Positions 1 through 8,072 are shown, numbered from the stretch's first letter. The stretch: DNA of 40,118 bases from an uncultured Eubacteriales bacterium (GCA_902765305.1 CACWZI010000019.1:1-40118), one strand, 5' to 3'. Numbers and translations: made by a program. Notes: generated from the sequence alone by a model not told the origin.

Positions 1-101
1 GCTACAATTCGCACGGTATTGATAGGTTCGCGGCAGCCGCCATTCCTGTTCCCTGTTCCCTGTTCCCTGTTCCCTCGTCTCCCCGACAAATCAGTATTTA
101 C
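1..101 (+). repeat. Left arm of ~100-bp inverted repeat flanking the MATE gene
   Basis: The reverse complement of this stretch matches 1581-1674 almost throughout. Shared parts are an AAATACTGATTTGTCG-like end, a run of GGGAACA units, then GGAATGGCGGCTGCCGCGAAC and an end reading GTTGTAGC or ATTGTAGC. The left arm carries four 7-bp units and the right arm three, so copy number differs between arms. The arm starts at the first base of the window and could extend further. No coding function is seen. Confidence 0.85.
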
Positions 102-137
102 AGATCAACTCTTAACCGTAAACTCCATCATCCGATA

Positions 138-166
138 TTGAATCCATACAAAATGGGTGGTATAAT
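138..166 (+). promoter_or_regulatory. Sigma-A-type promoter for the MATE gene
   Basis: TTGAAT (138-143) and a perfect TATAAT (161-166) are separated by 17 bp. Transcription would begin near 173, about 30 nt ahead of the ATG at 203, with GGGAGGA at 187-193 as ribosome binding site. Confidence 0.75.
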
Positions 167-202
167 CCCTTTCGCTGCGTGGCGGCGGGAGGAAGTGCTT
201 TT

Positions 203-1558
203 ATGAATCTGCGTTTGCGCCGGGGGCGCTATGATATCGACATGCTGAACGGGCCGGTGCTGCCGAGGCTGTTGAGCTTCGCGCTGCCGCTGATGCTGTC
301 CAGCATGCTGCAGCTGACCTTCAACGCCGCGGACGTGATCGTGGTGGGGCGCTTCGAGGGTGACGCCGCGCTGGCGGCGGTGGGCGCGCCGGGGTCACTG
401 ATCAACCTGCTGGTGAACCTGTTCCTGGGGCTGTCGGTGGGCGCGAACGTGGTGGTGGCCCAGTGCTGCGGCGCGGGAGACTACCGCCAGACCGGCGAGG
501 CCGTGCACACCGCCGTCGCCCTGAGCCTGGTGGGCGGGGTGCTGGTGGGCGTGTTCGGGTTCCTGCTGGCCGGGCCGCTGCTGGGCCTGATGAGCACCCC
601 TGCCGAGGTGCTGCCCCTGGCCACCAGCTACATGCGCATCTACTTCCTGGGCATGCCGGCCAACATGCTGTACAACTTCGGCGCGGCGATCCTGCGGGCC
701 ATCGGCGATACCCGCCGCCCGCTGGCCTACCTGACCCTGGCTGGGGTGGTGAACGTGGTCCTGAACCTGCTCTTCGTCATCGCCTTTCATATGGGCGTTT
801 CCGGCGTGGCGCTGGCCACGATCATCAGCCAGCTGATCTCCGCGACGCTGGTGACGCTGTGCCTGATCCGCACCGACGGAGCCATCCACCTGGACGTCAG
901 GCGCATCCGCCTGCACCCGGACAAGGTGTGGCGCATCGCGCGGGTGGGCCTGCCCGCGGGGCTGCAGGGCATGGTGTTCTCGCTGTCCAACGTGCTGATC
1001 CAGTCCACCGTGAACAGCTTCGGCAAGAGCGCCGTGGCGGGCAACACCACCGCCAGCAACCTGGAGGGCTACATCTACGTGGCCATGAACAGCATCCACC
1101 AGGGGGCCATCACCTTCACCGGGCAGAACGTGGGCGCGCGGAAGTACGACCGCATCTCGAAGGTGTGCGCGGCATCGCTGGTGGCGGTGACCGGCATCGG
1201 CCTGGCGCTGGGCGGCTTCTTGATGCTGGCCAAGGGCTGGCTGTTTCGCATCTATACCAACGACGATGCCGTCATCGCGGCGGCAGGCCTGCGCAGCGGC
1301 ATCATCGCGCCGACCTACTTCCTGTGCGGCATGATGGAGGTCATGGTGGGCCTGCTGCGGGGCATGGGCAGCTCGGTCACGCCGATGGTGGTGTCGATCC
1401 TGGGCGCCTGCGTGCTGCGCATCGTCTGGATACTGACGATCTTCCCGCTGAATCCCACCCTTCCCACGCTGTATCTGTCCTATCCGGTGTCCTGGTTCAT
1501 CACCTTCGCCGCGCACACGGTGTGCTATGTGGTCATAAAGAACAGGAAGTACAAATAA
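203..1558 (+). CDS. MATE family multidrug/Na+ antiporter
   Basis: The 451-residue protein is a polytopic membrane protein of usual MATE length, expected to export drugs or metabolites using a cation gradient. The N-terminal lobe begins with LNGPVLPRLLSFALPLMLSS and continues with the characteristic FNAADVIVVGRF segment. Family-typical stretches such as ILRAIGDTRRPL and GQNVGARKYDRI follow, the latter in the second lobe. The ATG at 203 is chosen over an in-frame GTG at 179 because GGGAGGA lies 9 nt upstream of it. The gene is monocistronic, with its own promoter, and sits between inverted repeats (1-101 and 1581-1674). The substrate cannot be predicted. Confidence 0.92.
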   Translation: MNLRLRRGRYDIDMLNGPVLPRLLSFALPLMLSSMLQLTFNAADVIVVGRFEGDAALAAVGAPGSLINLLVNLFLGLSVGANVVVAQCCGAGDYRQTGEAVHTAVALSLVGGVLVGVFGFLLAGPLLGLMSTPAEVLPLATSYMRIYFLGMPANMLYNFGAAILRAIGDTRRPLAYLTLAGVVNVVLNLLFVIAFHMGVSGVALATIISQLISATLVTLCLIRTDGAIHLDVRRIRLHPDKVWRIARVGLPAGLQGMVFSLSNVLIQSTVNSFGKSAVAGNTTASNLEGYIYVAMNSIHQGAITFTGQNVGARKYDRISKVCAASLVAVTGIGLALGGFLMLAKGWLFRIYTNDDAVIAAAGLRSGIIAPTYFLCGMMEVMVGLLRGMGSSVTPMVVSILGACVLRIVWILTIFPLNPTLPTLYLSYPVSWFITFAAHTVCYVVIKNRKYK

Positions 1559-1580
1559 AGTGTAACTGTTCAGTTGTTGC

Positions 1581-1674
1581 AAAATACTGATTTATCGAGG
1601 AGATGAGGGAACAGGGAACAGGGAACAGGAATGGCGGCTGCCGCGAACATTTCGATAACGTACGAGTTGTAGCG
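1581..1674 (-). repeat. Right arm of inverted repeat flanking the MATE gene
   Basis: This is the inverted counterpart of 1-101. Its AAATACTGATTTATCG start resembles the stem of the perfect hairpin at 11296-11332. Three GGGAACA units follow, then GGAATGGCGGCTGCCGCGAA. It begins 22 bp after the MATE stop codon, and it may also act as a 3' boundary for that transcript. Confidence 0.85.
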
Positions 1675-1675
1675 C

Positions 1676-1748
1676 CCCTAAGGGACTAACTTCGTGTCGC
1701 CCTTAAAGGACTAACTTCGTGTCGCCCTAAAGGACTAACTTCGTGTCG
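1676..1748 (-). repeat. Three tandem, diverged copies of the 24-bp coding module
   Basis: On the minus strand the units are at 1725-1748 (24 bp), 1700-1724 (25 bp, one extra T) and 1676-1699 (24 bp). Read in the open frame a unit gives R-H-E-V-S-P-L-G, against R-R-E-A-S-P-L-G in guaA. The extra base breaks the shared frame. This fits loss of selection on frame in an intergenic array. It directly abuts the palindromic repeats at 1749-1813. Confidence 0.85.
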
Positions 1749-1813
1749 CGGCAACCTGCCGCCACCGGTCCCAGCCGATAAGAATGCCGTGGCGGCAGAT
1801 TGCCGCCGCTACA
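1749..1813. repeat. Pair of GC-rich palindromic repeats
   Basis: Two palindromes lie in tandem: one around GCAACCTGCC at 1751-1760 and one at 1791-1807 (GGCGGCAGATTGCCGCC), followed by GCTACAGGG. The core matches the 26-nt repeats inside the Tet(M)-like gene at 3175-3287 and the hairpin at 21814-21836. They lie in the 380-bp gap between the MATE gene and the GTPase gene, which holds no gene. Confidence 0.75.
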
Positions 1814-1883
1814 GGGCTTTCAGAGATTCTATACTTCATTTTCGTCGCGGGAACGTTCCCTTCGTTCTGGCTGCAACATTCCG

Positions 1884-1934
1884 TGACAACTTTCTAACCG
1901 CAAGAAGTTGTCAACAGAACCGTCCCCATGACAC
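1884..1934. repeat. Hairpin and probable dispersed repeat 3' of the GTPase gene
   Basis: TGACAACTT (1884-1892) can pair with AAGTTGTCA (1905-1913) over a 12-nt loop. Next comes CAACAGAACCGTCCCC, which resembles a sequence I associate with dispersed repeats in clostridial genomes, but I could not verify this. There is no U tract on the minus-strand side, so a terminator role for the gene ending at 1939 is doubtful. Confidence 0.4.
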
Positions 1935-1938
1935 TTTT

Positions 1939-3978
1939 TTATTCCTCCACAGGGCAGTGGGCGTGGGCCTTCACCTCGTTCCAGGGCACGGTGTAGCCCG
2001 CCCCGTGGGAACAGAACACCGAATCGGGGGTATCGTCGGCCAGGGGGTTGTAGTGCGCCGCCTCGATGACGGTCCCGGCGTCGCGACAGGGGGCGTAGTG
2101 GTCCAGCCGGTATTGCAGCTGGCCCCGGCCGTGGGTGGCGGCGAGGAAGGCGTCGTTGTACAGCGAGAATTCGGCGACGGTGGCTTCACCGGTTATGGTG
2201 AAGCGCTCGCCCTCCGCCTGGGGGGCGTCGGTCTCGGCGTGCATCCGGGCCAGGTCGCCCATCACCTTGCCGTAGCTGTCCGCCGGGGCCCGCAGCGTGA
2301 AGCGGCAGATTGGCTCCAGCAGCACGCTCTGGGCGTACATCAGCGCGTTGCGGATAGCCCGGTAGGTGCTCTGGCGGAAGTCGCCGCCCTCGGTGTGCTT
2401 CAGGTGGGCCCGGCCGTGGAGCAGCTGCACCACCACGTCCGTCAGCGGCGCGCCGGTGAGCACGCCCTTGTGGGCCTTTTCATAGACGTGGGTCTCGATC
2501 AGCCGCTGCCAGTTCAGCGCCAGCTCGTCCACGTGGCACAGCGATTCAAAGCGTACCCCGCTGCCCCGGGGTCCGGGGACCAGCCGCAGCTGGACCTCCG
2601 CGTAGTGGCGCAGGGGCTCGTAGTGGCCCACGCCCACCGCGGGGGCGGCGACGGTCTCCATGTACAGCACCCGCATCGGCCCGAAGTCAACGGCGGTGGC
2701 GAAGCGGTCCTGCATCAGCTGGCGGATGACCTCCAGCTGGATGCGCCCCATCACCCGCAGGTCGATGCCGCCGGTGGCCTCGTTGACCGATACCGATAGC
2801 GCCGGGTCCTCGTCCTCCAGCGTAAGCAGGGCGGAAAGGACTCTGTTCGCGGGGACGGATTTGTCGAATAACACGGTGGCGGCCAGCATCGGCTCGGTGT
2901 GGAAGCGGTTGCGCCCGCCGCCGAAGCCGATCACGTCCCCGGGCCGCGCCTCGGGAAGCCCCGGCGCGGCGCAGAGCATGCCCGCCCCGGCCTCGGGGAT
3001 CAGGGTGTATTTCGTGCCGCTGTACAGCCGAAGCTCGTTCACCCGGGCCGTGCCGCCGGGGACGGGGAATTCCTCACGGGGCCGGAGGCTGCCGGAGCGC
3101 ACCTTGAAGAAGCACACCCGCCCGCCCTGGGCGTCGTGGCGGACCTTGTAGACCAGGGCGCTGAAGGGGGCGTCCTGTGGCGGCAGGTTGCCGCCGCTAC
3201 GGGGTAGGGCGGGTTGGGGCATGTAGCGGCGACGATCAGTCGCCATGCCATTTTTTCCGCTCTGTGGCGGCAGGTTGCCGCCGTTACACAGCAGGCACAG
3301 CGCGTCCAGCAGGGTTTCTACGCCCACGTCGTTCAGCGCGGAGCCGCTGTACACCGGGAACAGCTGCCGCCGGAAAAACTGCCCGCGCAGGCCCTCGAGC
3401 CAGGCACCAGGGTCGTGGTCGTCCGCCATCCACCGATCCAGCAGCGCCTCGTCCCGCTCGGCCACGGCCTCGATCACCCCGCCGGGCATCGCGCCGCCGC
3501 CCCAGCCGCCCATGTCCGTGATGTCGCCGGAGAGCCGCTGCTTCAGCTGGGCCAGCACCGCAGGGGCGTTGCAGGCGGGGCGGTCCGTCTTGTTGATGAA
3601 CAGCACCGTGGGCACGCCGTAGGCCGCCAGCAGGCCCCACAGCGTCTCGGTGTGGCTCTGTATGCCCTCCGCGCCGTTGACCACCAGCACCGCCATATCC
3701 AGCACCGACAGCGCCCGCTCCATCTCGGCGGCGAAGTCGGCGTGGCCGGGGGTGTCCACCCAAAAATAGCGGTGCCCGTTTCGCTGGAACACCGCCTGGT
3801 CCGAGAATATGGTGATGCCCCGCTGGCGCTCCAGCGGATGGGCATCCAGAAAGGCATCCCGATGGTCCACCCGTCCCGGCGTGCGGAGCACGCCGGCGTG
3901 GAACAATAGCTGCTCCGACAGGGTGGTCTTGCCCGCGTCCACGTGGGCCAGTATGCCGATGACGTGATTTTTGCTCAT
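1939..3978 (-). CDS. Tet(M)/Tet(W)-like ribosome-protection GTPase with in-frame repeat insertion
   Basis: The 679-residue EF-G-like translational GTPase begins MSKNHVIGILAHVDAGKTTL. It has the P-loop, the QRGITIF switch I segment, the DTPGHADF G3 motif and NKTD, followed by EF-G-type domains with a Tet(M)-like GRIQLEVI segment. Family members displace tetracycline from the ribosome. Residues ~230-267 (3175-3287) are a repeat-derived insertion between the G domain and domain II; without these ~37-40 residues the length is about that of Tet(M) (639). The C-terminal tail (DSVFCSHGAGYTVPW) differs from classic Tet(M), so this may be a chromosomal relative and resistance is unproven. The ATG overlaps the dipeptidase stop (ATGA), indicating translational coupling. 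Confidence 0.88.
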   Translation of the reverse strand: MSKNHVIGILAHVDAGKTTLSEQLLFHAGVLRTPGRVDHRDAFLDAHPLERQRGITIFSDQAVFQRNGHRYFWVDTPGHADFAAEMERALSVLDMAVLVVNGAEGIQSHTETLWGLLAAYGVPTVLFINKTDRPACNAPAVLAQLKQRLSGDITDMGGWGGGAMPGGVIEAVAERDEALLDRWMADDHDPGAWLEGLRGQFFRRQLFPVYSGSALNDVGVETLLDALCLLCNGGNLPPQSGKNGMATDRRRYMPQPALPRSGGNLPPQDAPFSALVYKVRHDAQGGRVCFFKVRSGSLRPREEFPVPGGTARVNELRLYSGTKYTLIPEAGAGMLCAAPGLPEARPGDVIGFGGGRNRFHTEPMLAATVLFDKSVPANRVLSALLTLEDEDPALSVSVNEATGGIDLRVMGRIQLEVIRQLMQDRFATAVDFGPMRVLYMETVAAPAVGVGHYEPLRHYAEVQLRLVPGPRGSGVRFESLCHVDELALNWQRLIETHVYEKAHKGVLTGAPLTDVVVQLLHGRAHLKHTEGGDFRQSTYRAIRNALMYAQSVLLEPICRFTLRAPADSYGKVMGDLARMHAETDAPQAEGERFTITGEATVAEFSLYNDAFLAATHGRGQLQYRLDHYAPCRDAGTVIEAAHYNPLADDTPDSVFCSHGAGYTVPWNEVKAHAHCPVEE
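3175..3287 (-). repeat. Intragenic repeat cassette in the Tet(M)-like gene
   Basis: Two 26-nt direct repeats (3175-3200 and 3262-3287) differ at one base and lie 87 nt apart, exactly 29 codons. Each contains the palindrome GGCGGCAGGTTGCCGCC and is read on the minus strand as GGNLPPQ. Between them is another palindrome (GGCGAC at 3228-3233 with GTCGCC at 3239-3244). The whole cassette is open in the gene frame. Confidence 0.85.
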
Positions 3979-4895
3979 TTGATCTTTGCTTCCCGCTCGG
4001 CCCGCTTCAGCAGGTTCCAGAGGTTCATGCCCGCCAGGCCCTCGAGGATCCCCTCGCTGTAGCCACGCTTGCGCAGCGCGTCCAGCAGCGTCGGGAAGCC
4101 GGAGGGATCGCCCAGGCCCTCGGGCCATAGCTCGATGCCGTCGAAGTCGGAGCCGAAGCCGATCACGTGCTGGGCCCCCAGCTCGCACAGCGCGTCGATG
4201 TGGCGTACCACGTCGTCCAGCGTGGCGGGGCCGTCGCTCTTCAGGAATTTGCTGTAGAAGTTGACGCCGATGAAGCCGCCCCGGTCCACAATGGCCTTCA
4301 CCTGCTCCTTCCTCAGGTTGCGGGGCACGTCGCACAGCCAGCGGCAGTCGGAGTGGCTGGCGATGGGGGGCAGGGCGGCGCGCTCGCACACCTCCCAGAA
4401 GCCGGCCTCGTTCAGGTGAGAGGTGTCGGGCAGTATGCCGTAGCGGTCCATCGCCGCCAGCAGCTTCCTGCCGAAGGGCTTCAGGCCCCCCTTCGGTCCC
4501 TCGGCGGCGGGATGGCCGATTTCGTTTTCAAAGTTCCAGGTCAGGGCGATCATGCGCAGCCGCGCGGCCACCTGGAACTCCGTCAGCCGCTCCAGCGCCC
4601 CCTCCAGCATCTCGCCCCCCTCGCAGGAGAATATGCCCATCGGCGTCTGCGGGGGCTTCTCAGGAAGGTCGTCCGTCAGCATCGGGGCGTTCAGCCAGCT
4701 GGCCGAGGCCAGCATCGCCAGGCCATCGGCATAGGGCGTGCCCTTGGGGCCCTCCCGTCCGGCGAACAGCGCAAAGGTCTGAAGGCCCACGCCGCCAGCC
4801 GCCAGCCGCTGGGGCGTAACGACGCATCTTCCGGGCGCCTTTCCATTGATGGCGATTTGATAAAGCGTATCGCAATGAGCGTCTGCAACAAACAT
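3975..4895 (-). CDS. Membrane dipeptidase (peptidase family M19)
   Basis: The 306-residue protein matches renal-dipeptidase-type M19 enzymes: a zinc-binding DAHCDT near residue 6, SCEGG (bridging Glu), DTSHLNEAGFW, ASHSDCR and a C-terminal GFGSDFDG. These enzymes hydrolyse dipeptides, often with D-residues, and bacterial members are usually cytoplasmic. No signal peptide is visible. GAGAGGAAG about 8 nt upstream supports the ATG at 4895. It is the first gene of a two-gene operon and its TGA overlaps the ATG of the ribosome-protection-type GTPase. Why the two are coupled is unknown. Confidence 0.9.
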   Translation of the reverse strand: MFVADAHCDTLYQIAINGKAPGRCVVTPQRLAAGGVGLQTFALFAGREGPKGTPYADGLAMLASASWLNAPMLTDDLPEKPPQTPMGIFSCEGGEMLEGALERLTEFQVAARLRMIALTWNFENEIGHPAAEGPKGGLKPFGRKLLAAMDRYGILPDTSHLNEAGFWEVCERAALPPIASHSDCRWLCDVPRNLRKEQVKAIVDRGGFIGVNFYSKFLKSDGPATLDDVVRHIDALCELGAQHVIGFGSDFDGIELWPEGLGDPSGFPTLLDALRKRGYSEGILEGLAGMNLWNLLKRAEREAKIK

Positions 4896-4932
4896 GACAA
4901 TCGCTTCCTCTCATGTAAAAAACATCATATAT

Positions 4933-4961
4933 ATCATAACACACATATACGGAAAATGCAA
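4933..4961 (-). promoter_or_regulatory. Promoter for the dipeptidase-GTPase operon
   Basis: On the minus strand TTGCAT (4956-4961) and TATGAT (4933-4938) are 17 bp apart. They lie about 40 nt before the ATG at 4895 in an AT-rich divergent intergenic region. Confidence 0.6.
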
Positions 4962-5005
4962 TGTTATGGCGAGAGAAACGCAGTGACGAATGCTTTATAT
5001 TAGCA

Positions 5006-5035
5006 TTGACCAATTTATGGTTAAGGACATATACT
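5006..5035 (+). promoter_or_regulatory. Promoter for the redox operon
   Basis: TTGACC (5006-5011) and TATACT (5030-5035) are separated by 18 bp. Further TATA-rich sequence follows. The start codon at 5100 is preceded by GAGGAGGAG (5085-5093). Confidence 0.65.
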
Positions 5036-5099
5036 ATATATAAATACTATACGTGTATACAATACACGAACATATAAATCAAGCGAGGAGGAGTATTCC

Positions 5100-6788
5100 A
5101 TGAGCACGATCAAGATCAAACAGGAAGGGTCCCTGGAATACACGCTGGATCGCGGCTATGTGGCCAAGGTTGAACCGTCGAAGTGCGTCAACTGCGGCAC
5201 CTGCCGGGAGAGCTGTCCCGTTGAGGCCATCGAGGAGGCCCAGCGCTGGATCTGCCGCGTGTGTCCCGAGTGTACCGACCAGCCGGTGATGCGCCTGGCG
5301 AACATCGACGCCTTCTGCACCAAGCAGTCCTGCACTACGGCCTGCCCCCTGGGCATCAGCCCCCAGGGCTATATCGGCCTGGCCCGCAGCGGCAAGGACG
5401 AGGAAGCCTTCAGGATCATCTGGGAAAAGAACCCCCTGCCGTCCGTGTGTTCCCACATCTGCCACCATCCCTGCGAGCAGGTCTGCAAGCGCGGCGTGCT
5501 GGTGGACGAGCCCATGGCCATCCGGGGTATCAAGCGCTATCTGGATGAAAACGTCGCATACACCCGCCCGAAGTACCCGAGGCTGCACGACGAGCGCGTG
5601 GCCGTCATCGGCGCAGGCCCGGCGGGCCTGTCCGCGGGCCACTTCCTTTCCACCCTGGGCTATGACGTGACGGTTTTCGAGGCCAACAACGAGCCCGGCG
5701 GCATGCTGGTGCGCGCGATTCCCGAGTTCCGGCTGGACCGCGACGCGGTGCGCAAGGACATCGAAAAGCTGGAAGAAGCAGGCCTGGACATCCGCTGCGC
5801 GTCCCCCCTGGGCAGGGCTCAGATCAAGGCGCTGCAGGCGGAGTACGACGCCATCGTGGTCGCCGCGGGCACGCCCCACGGCAAGGAGATCACCTGGGCG
5901 CCGAAGTGGAACTACGACGCCGTGTACACCGCCATCCAGTTCATGGACTTCGCCAACAACGACCAGGATACCTACCGCATGCCCCACCAGAACTTCGTGG
6001 TGGAGGGCCGGGAGGGCGTCGTCATCGGCGGCGGTTCCGTGGCCATGGACACCGCCCGCACGGCGCTACGCCTGGGCGCGAAGAAGGTCACCGTGGTCTG
6101 TCTGGAAGAGGGCGAATACGTGCCCGCCCACAAGTGGGAGAAGGACGAGGCTGCCGAGGAGGGCGTGGCCTTCATGGAGGGCTACAGCCCGAAGGCCTAT
6201 ACCGGCCGTGTGAACACCCTGGAGGGCATCGACTTCGTGAAGGTCACCAACTTCGCAAAGGACGAGAACGGCAAGATCCACTTCGAGACCGACGACGACC
6301 AGCTGGTGCACATCCCCGTGCAGTTCTGCATCGTGGCCATCGGCCAGTACGCCGATCCCATCTTCCCCGAGGCGGACGGCGAGAGCGTGTTCTATGCCGG
6401 CGATATCGCGGGCGGCGCCTGCTCGGTCATCGACGCGCTGGCCAGCGGCCGCAAGGCGGCCTTCGACGTGGACGCTGCCATCCAGCAGCGCGTGCTGCGC
6501 GACGCGGCGATCGGCCACAAGCTGGTGGCCGGTCCGATGGAGGAGAAGATCTATCCCTGCAATCGCCGCAAGACCCGCCATCACGAGCGCCCGATGCAGG
6601 CGGTCGAGGATCGGCTGAAGAACTTCGACGACGTGGAGATCACCTATACCGCAAAGCAGGTGCGGCAGGAAGAACTGCGCTGCCTGGGCTGTGGTTACGC
6701 GCTGATCGATCCCGAAAAGTGCATCGGCTGCGGCGTGTGCCAGAAGCTGTGCCCGAAGGGCGACGTCATTTCCATGGTGAAAAAGTAA
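5100..6788 (+). CDS. GltD-like Fe-S/FAD/NAD(P) oxidoreductase with terminal ferredoxin domains
   Basis: The 562-residue protein has an N-terminal 4Fe-4S motif (C29, C32, C35, C39) and further cysteines typical of the glutamate-synthase small-subunit-like Fer4_20 region (SHICHHPCEQVCKRG). An FAD-binding Rossmann motif follows (VAVIGAGPAGLSAG, ~residues 167-180), then a second nucleotide motif (VIGGGSVAMDTA, ~307-320) and a C-terminal 4Fe-4S motif (CIGCGVCQKLCP, ~540-551). It would pass electrons between NAD(P)H, flavin and ferredoxin-type clusters. No glutamate-synthase large subunit is nearby. It lies 13 nt upstream of a geranylgeranyl-reductase-like gene, so it may supply that protein with electrons. 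This role is inferred. Confidence 0.88.
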   Translation: MSTIKIKQEGSLEYTLDRGYVAKVEPSKCVNCGTCRESCPVEAIEEAQRWICRVCPECTDQPVMRLANIDAFCTKQSCTTACPLGISPQGYIGLARSGKDEEAFRIIWEKNPLPSVCSHICHHPCEQVCKRGVLVDEPMAIRGIKRYLDENVAYTRPKYPRLHDERVAVIGAGPAGLSAGHFLSTLGYDVTVFEANNEPGGMLVRAIPEFRLDRDAVRKDIEKLEEAGLDIRCASPLGRAQIKALQAEYDAIVVAAGTPHGKEITWAPKWNYDAVYTAIQFMDFANNDQDTYRMPHQNFVVEGREGVVIGGGSVAMDTARTALRLGAKKVTVVCLEEGEYVPAHKWEKDEAAEEGVAFMEGYSPKAYTGRVNTLEGIDFVKVTNFAKDENGKIHFETDDDQLVHIPVQFCIVAIGQYADPIFPEADGESVFYAGDIAGGACSVIDALASGRKAAFDVDAAIQQRVLRDAAIGHKLVAGPMEEKIYPCNRRKTRHHERPMQAVEDRLKNFDDVEITYTAKQVRQEELRCLGCGYALIDPEKCIGCGVCQKLCPKGDVISMVKK

Positions 6789-6801
6789 GGAGGGCAGTCA
6801 G

Positions 6802-8025
6802 ATGAATAAGATCAAGAGAACGGCACTGGTCGTCGGCGCAGGCCCTGGCGGCAGCACTGCGGCATACTATCTGGCCAAGCTCGGCGTCGACGTCCTGTTT
6901 GTGGATAAGGAAACCTGGCCCCGTGACAAGATCTGCGGCGGCGTGTACGTCCCGGCGCTCTATCCCATGCTGAAGGAAATGGGCGCGTTTGACAATATGA
7001 TGAAGTATCAGGCGTGCTCCATCACCGAATTCCGCCTCATCGACCGCGACGAGGACTACGTGGACATGAAGACCGAGCCGGCCATGATCGCCACCCGGCG
7101 CTTCACGGACGACTGGATCCGCCGCGCAGCCATCAAGGAAGGCGCGGATTTCATGGAGAACTACGAGGCCACCAGCCTTATCATCCGCAAGGGCGTGGTC
7201 AAGGGCGTGCACGGACTGTACCACAACCAGGACATGGACATCGAGGCGGACATCACCGTCATCGCCAACGGCTCCCACAGCGAGCTGACCCGCCAGCTGG
7301 GGCTGTTCCCGGACGACCCCGACCTGACGATGTATTGCTTCCGCGCCTACCTGGACGGCGTGGAGGGCCTCGCCCCCCACATGGCCGAGGAGTACTACGT
7401 GCCCATGGGACTGAACGGCTGGAGCCCGATCTGCACCACCTGGCTGAATCCCCACTACGGCGGGAAGCAGGCGGTCCTCGGCCTGACCATCACCGAGAAG
7501 GCCCTGCGCGACACGGGCCTGTCCTCCATGGAGTTCTATGAGTATTGGCGCGACAACACCAAATTCGGTCACGAGCGCCTGAAGAACGCCACCCTGATCG
7601 ACAAGTTCCGCGGCTGGCGGCTGCCCGGCTCACGCAAGCTGGGCAACGGCGTGGTGCCCGGCGCCATCGCCATCGGCGATGCCATCGGCGCGGCGGAATG
7701 CGCCTTCGAGTACGGCATTCCCTCCGCCATGACCGGCGGCATGATCGCCGCCCAGGTGATCGCCCAGTGCGCCGCGAGGGACGATTTTTCCTTCGAGGCG
7801 ACCAGCGTCTACCAAAAGCTGGCCGAGGACGCCCTCAATCCCAGCCTCGGCTTCAACGCCCTGTTCCGTGACGAGCTGCTGAACAAGGAAGACGTGATGA
7901 AGGACTTCTTCAGGTACGTCAAGGCCCAGAAGGACTATCCGAACATCATGTTCGGCGACACCGCCGCCAAGTACATGATGGAGGTCCTGCACCTGGATCT
8001 CGGCGGCAACAAGAGCAATCAGTAA
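6802..8025 (+). CDS. FAD-dependent oxidoreductase, geranylgeranyl reductase family
   Basis: The 407-residue flavoprotein starts with a dinucleotide-binding motif (VVGAGPGGSTAAYYL, ~10-24). The family signature WPRDKICGG follows near residue 40, and a second FAD motif (AIAIGDAIGAAECAFEYGI) lies near 290. Relatives reduce isoprenoid double bonds or act as FixC-like electron-transfer oxidoreductases. The substrate cannot be read from sequence. AGGAGGG upstream supports the ATG. Immediate linkage to the Fe-S oxidoreductase suggests a two-component reductase, with the upstream protein as electron donor (inference). Confidence 0.88.
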   Translation: MNKIKRTALVVGAGPGGSTAAYYLAKLGVDVLFVDKETWPRDKICGGVYVPALYPMLKEMGAFDNMMKYQACSITEFRLIDRDEDYVDMKTEPAMIATRRFTDDWIRRAAIKEGADFMENYEATSLIIRKGVVKGVHGLYHNQDMDIEADITVIANGSHSELTRQLGLFPDDPDLTMYCFRAYLDGVEGLAPHMAEEYYVPMGLNGWSPICTTWLNPHYGGKQAVLGLTITEKALRDTGLSSMEFYEYWRDNTKFGHERLKNATLIDKFRGWRLPGSRKLGNGVVPGAIAIGDAIGAAECAFEYGIPSAMTGGMIAAQVIAQCAARDDFSFEATSVYQKLAEDALNPSLGFNALFRDELLNKEDVMKDFFRYVKAQKDYPNIMFGDTAAKYMMEVLHLDLGGNKSNQ

Positions 8026-8039
8026 GCCGATACATGATA

Positions 8040-8072
8040 CAGGCACCCGCGGGTCTGACCCGCGGGTGCCTG
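8040..8072. terminator. Strong hairpin between convergent genes
   Basis: CAGGCACCCGCGGGT (8040-8054) pairs perfectly with ACCCGCGGGTGCCTG (8058-8072) over a 3-nt loop. It lies 14 bp after the reductase stop codon and 14 bp beyond the stop of the convergent esterase. There is no T tract on either side, so it may act as a shared 3' stabiliser or a factor-assisted terminator. Confidence 0.65.
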
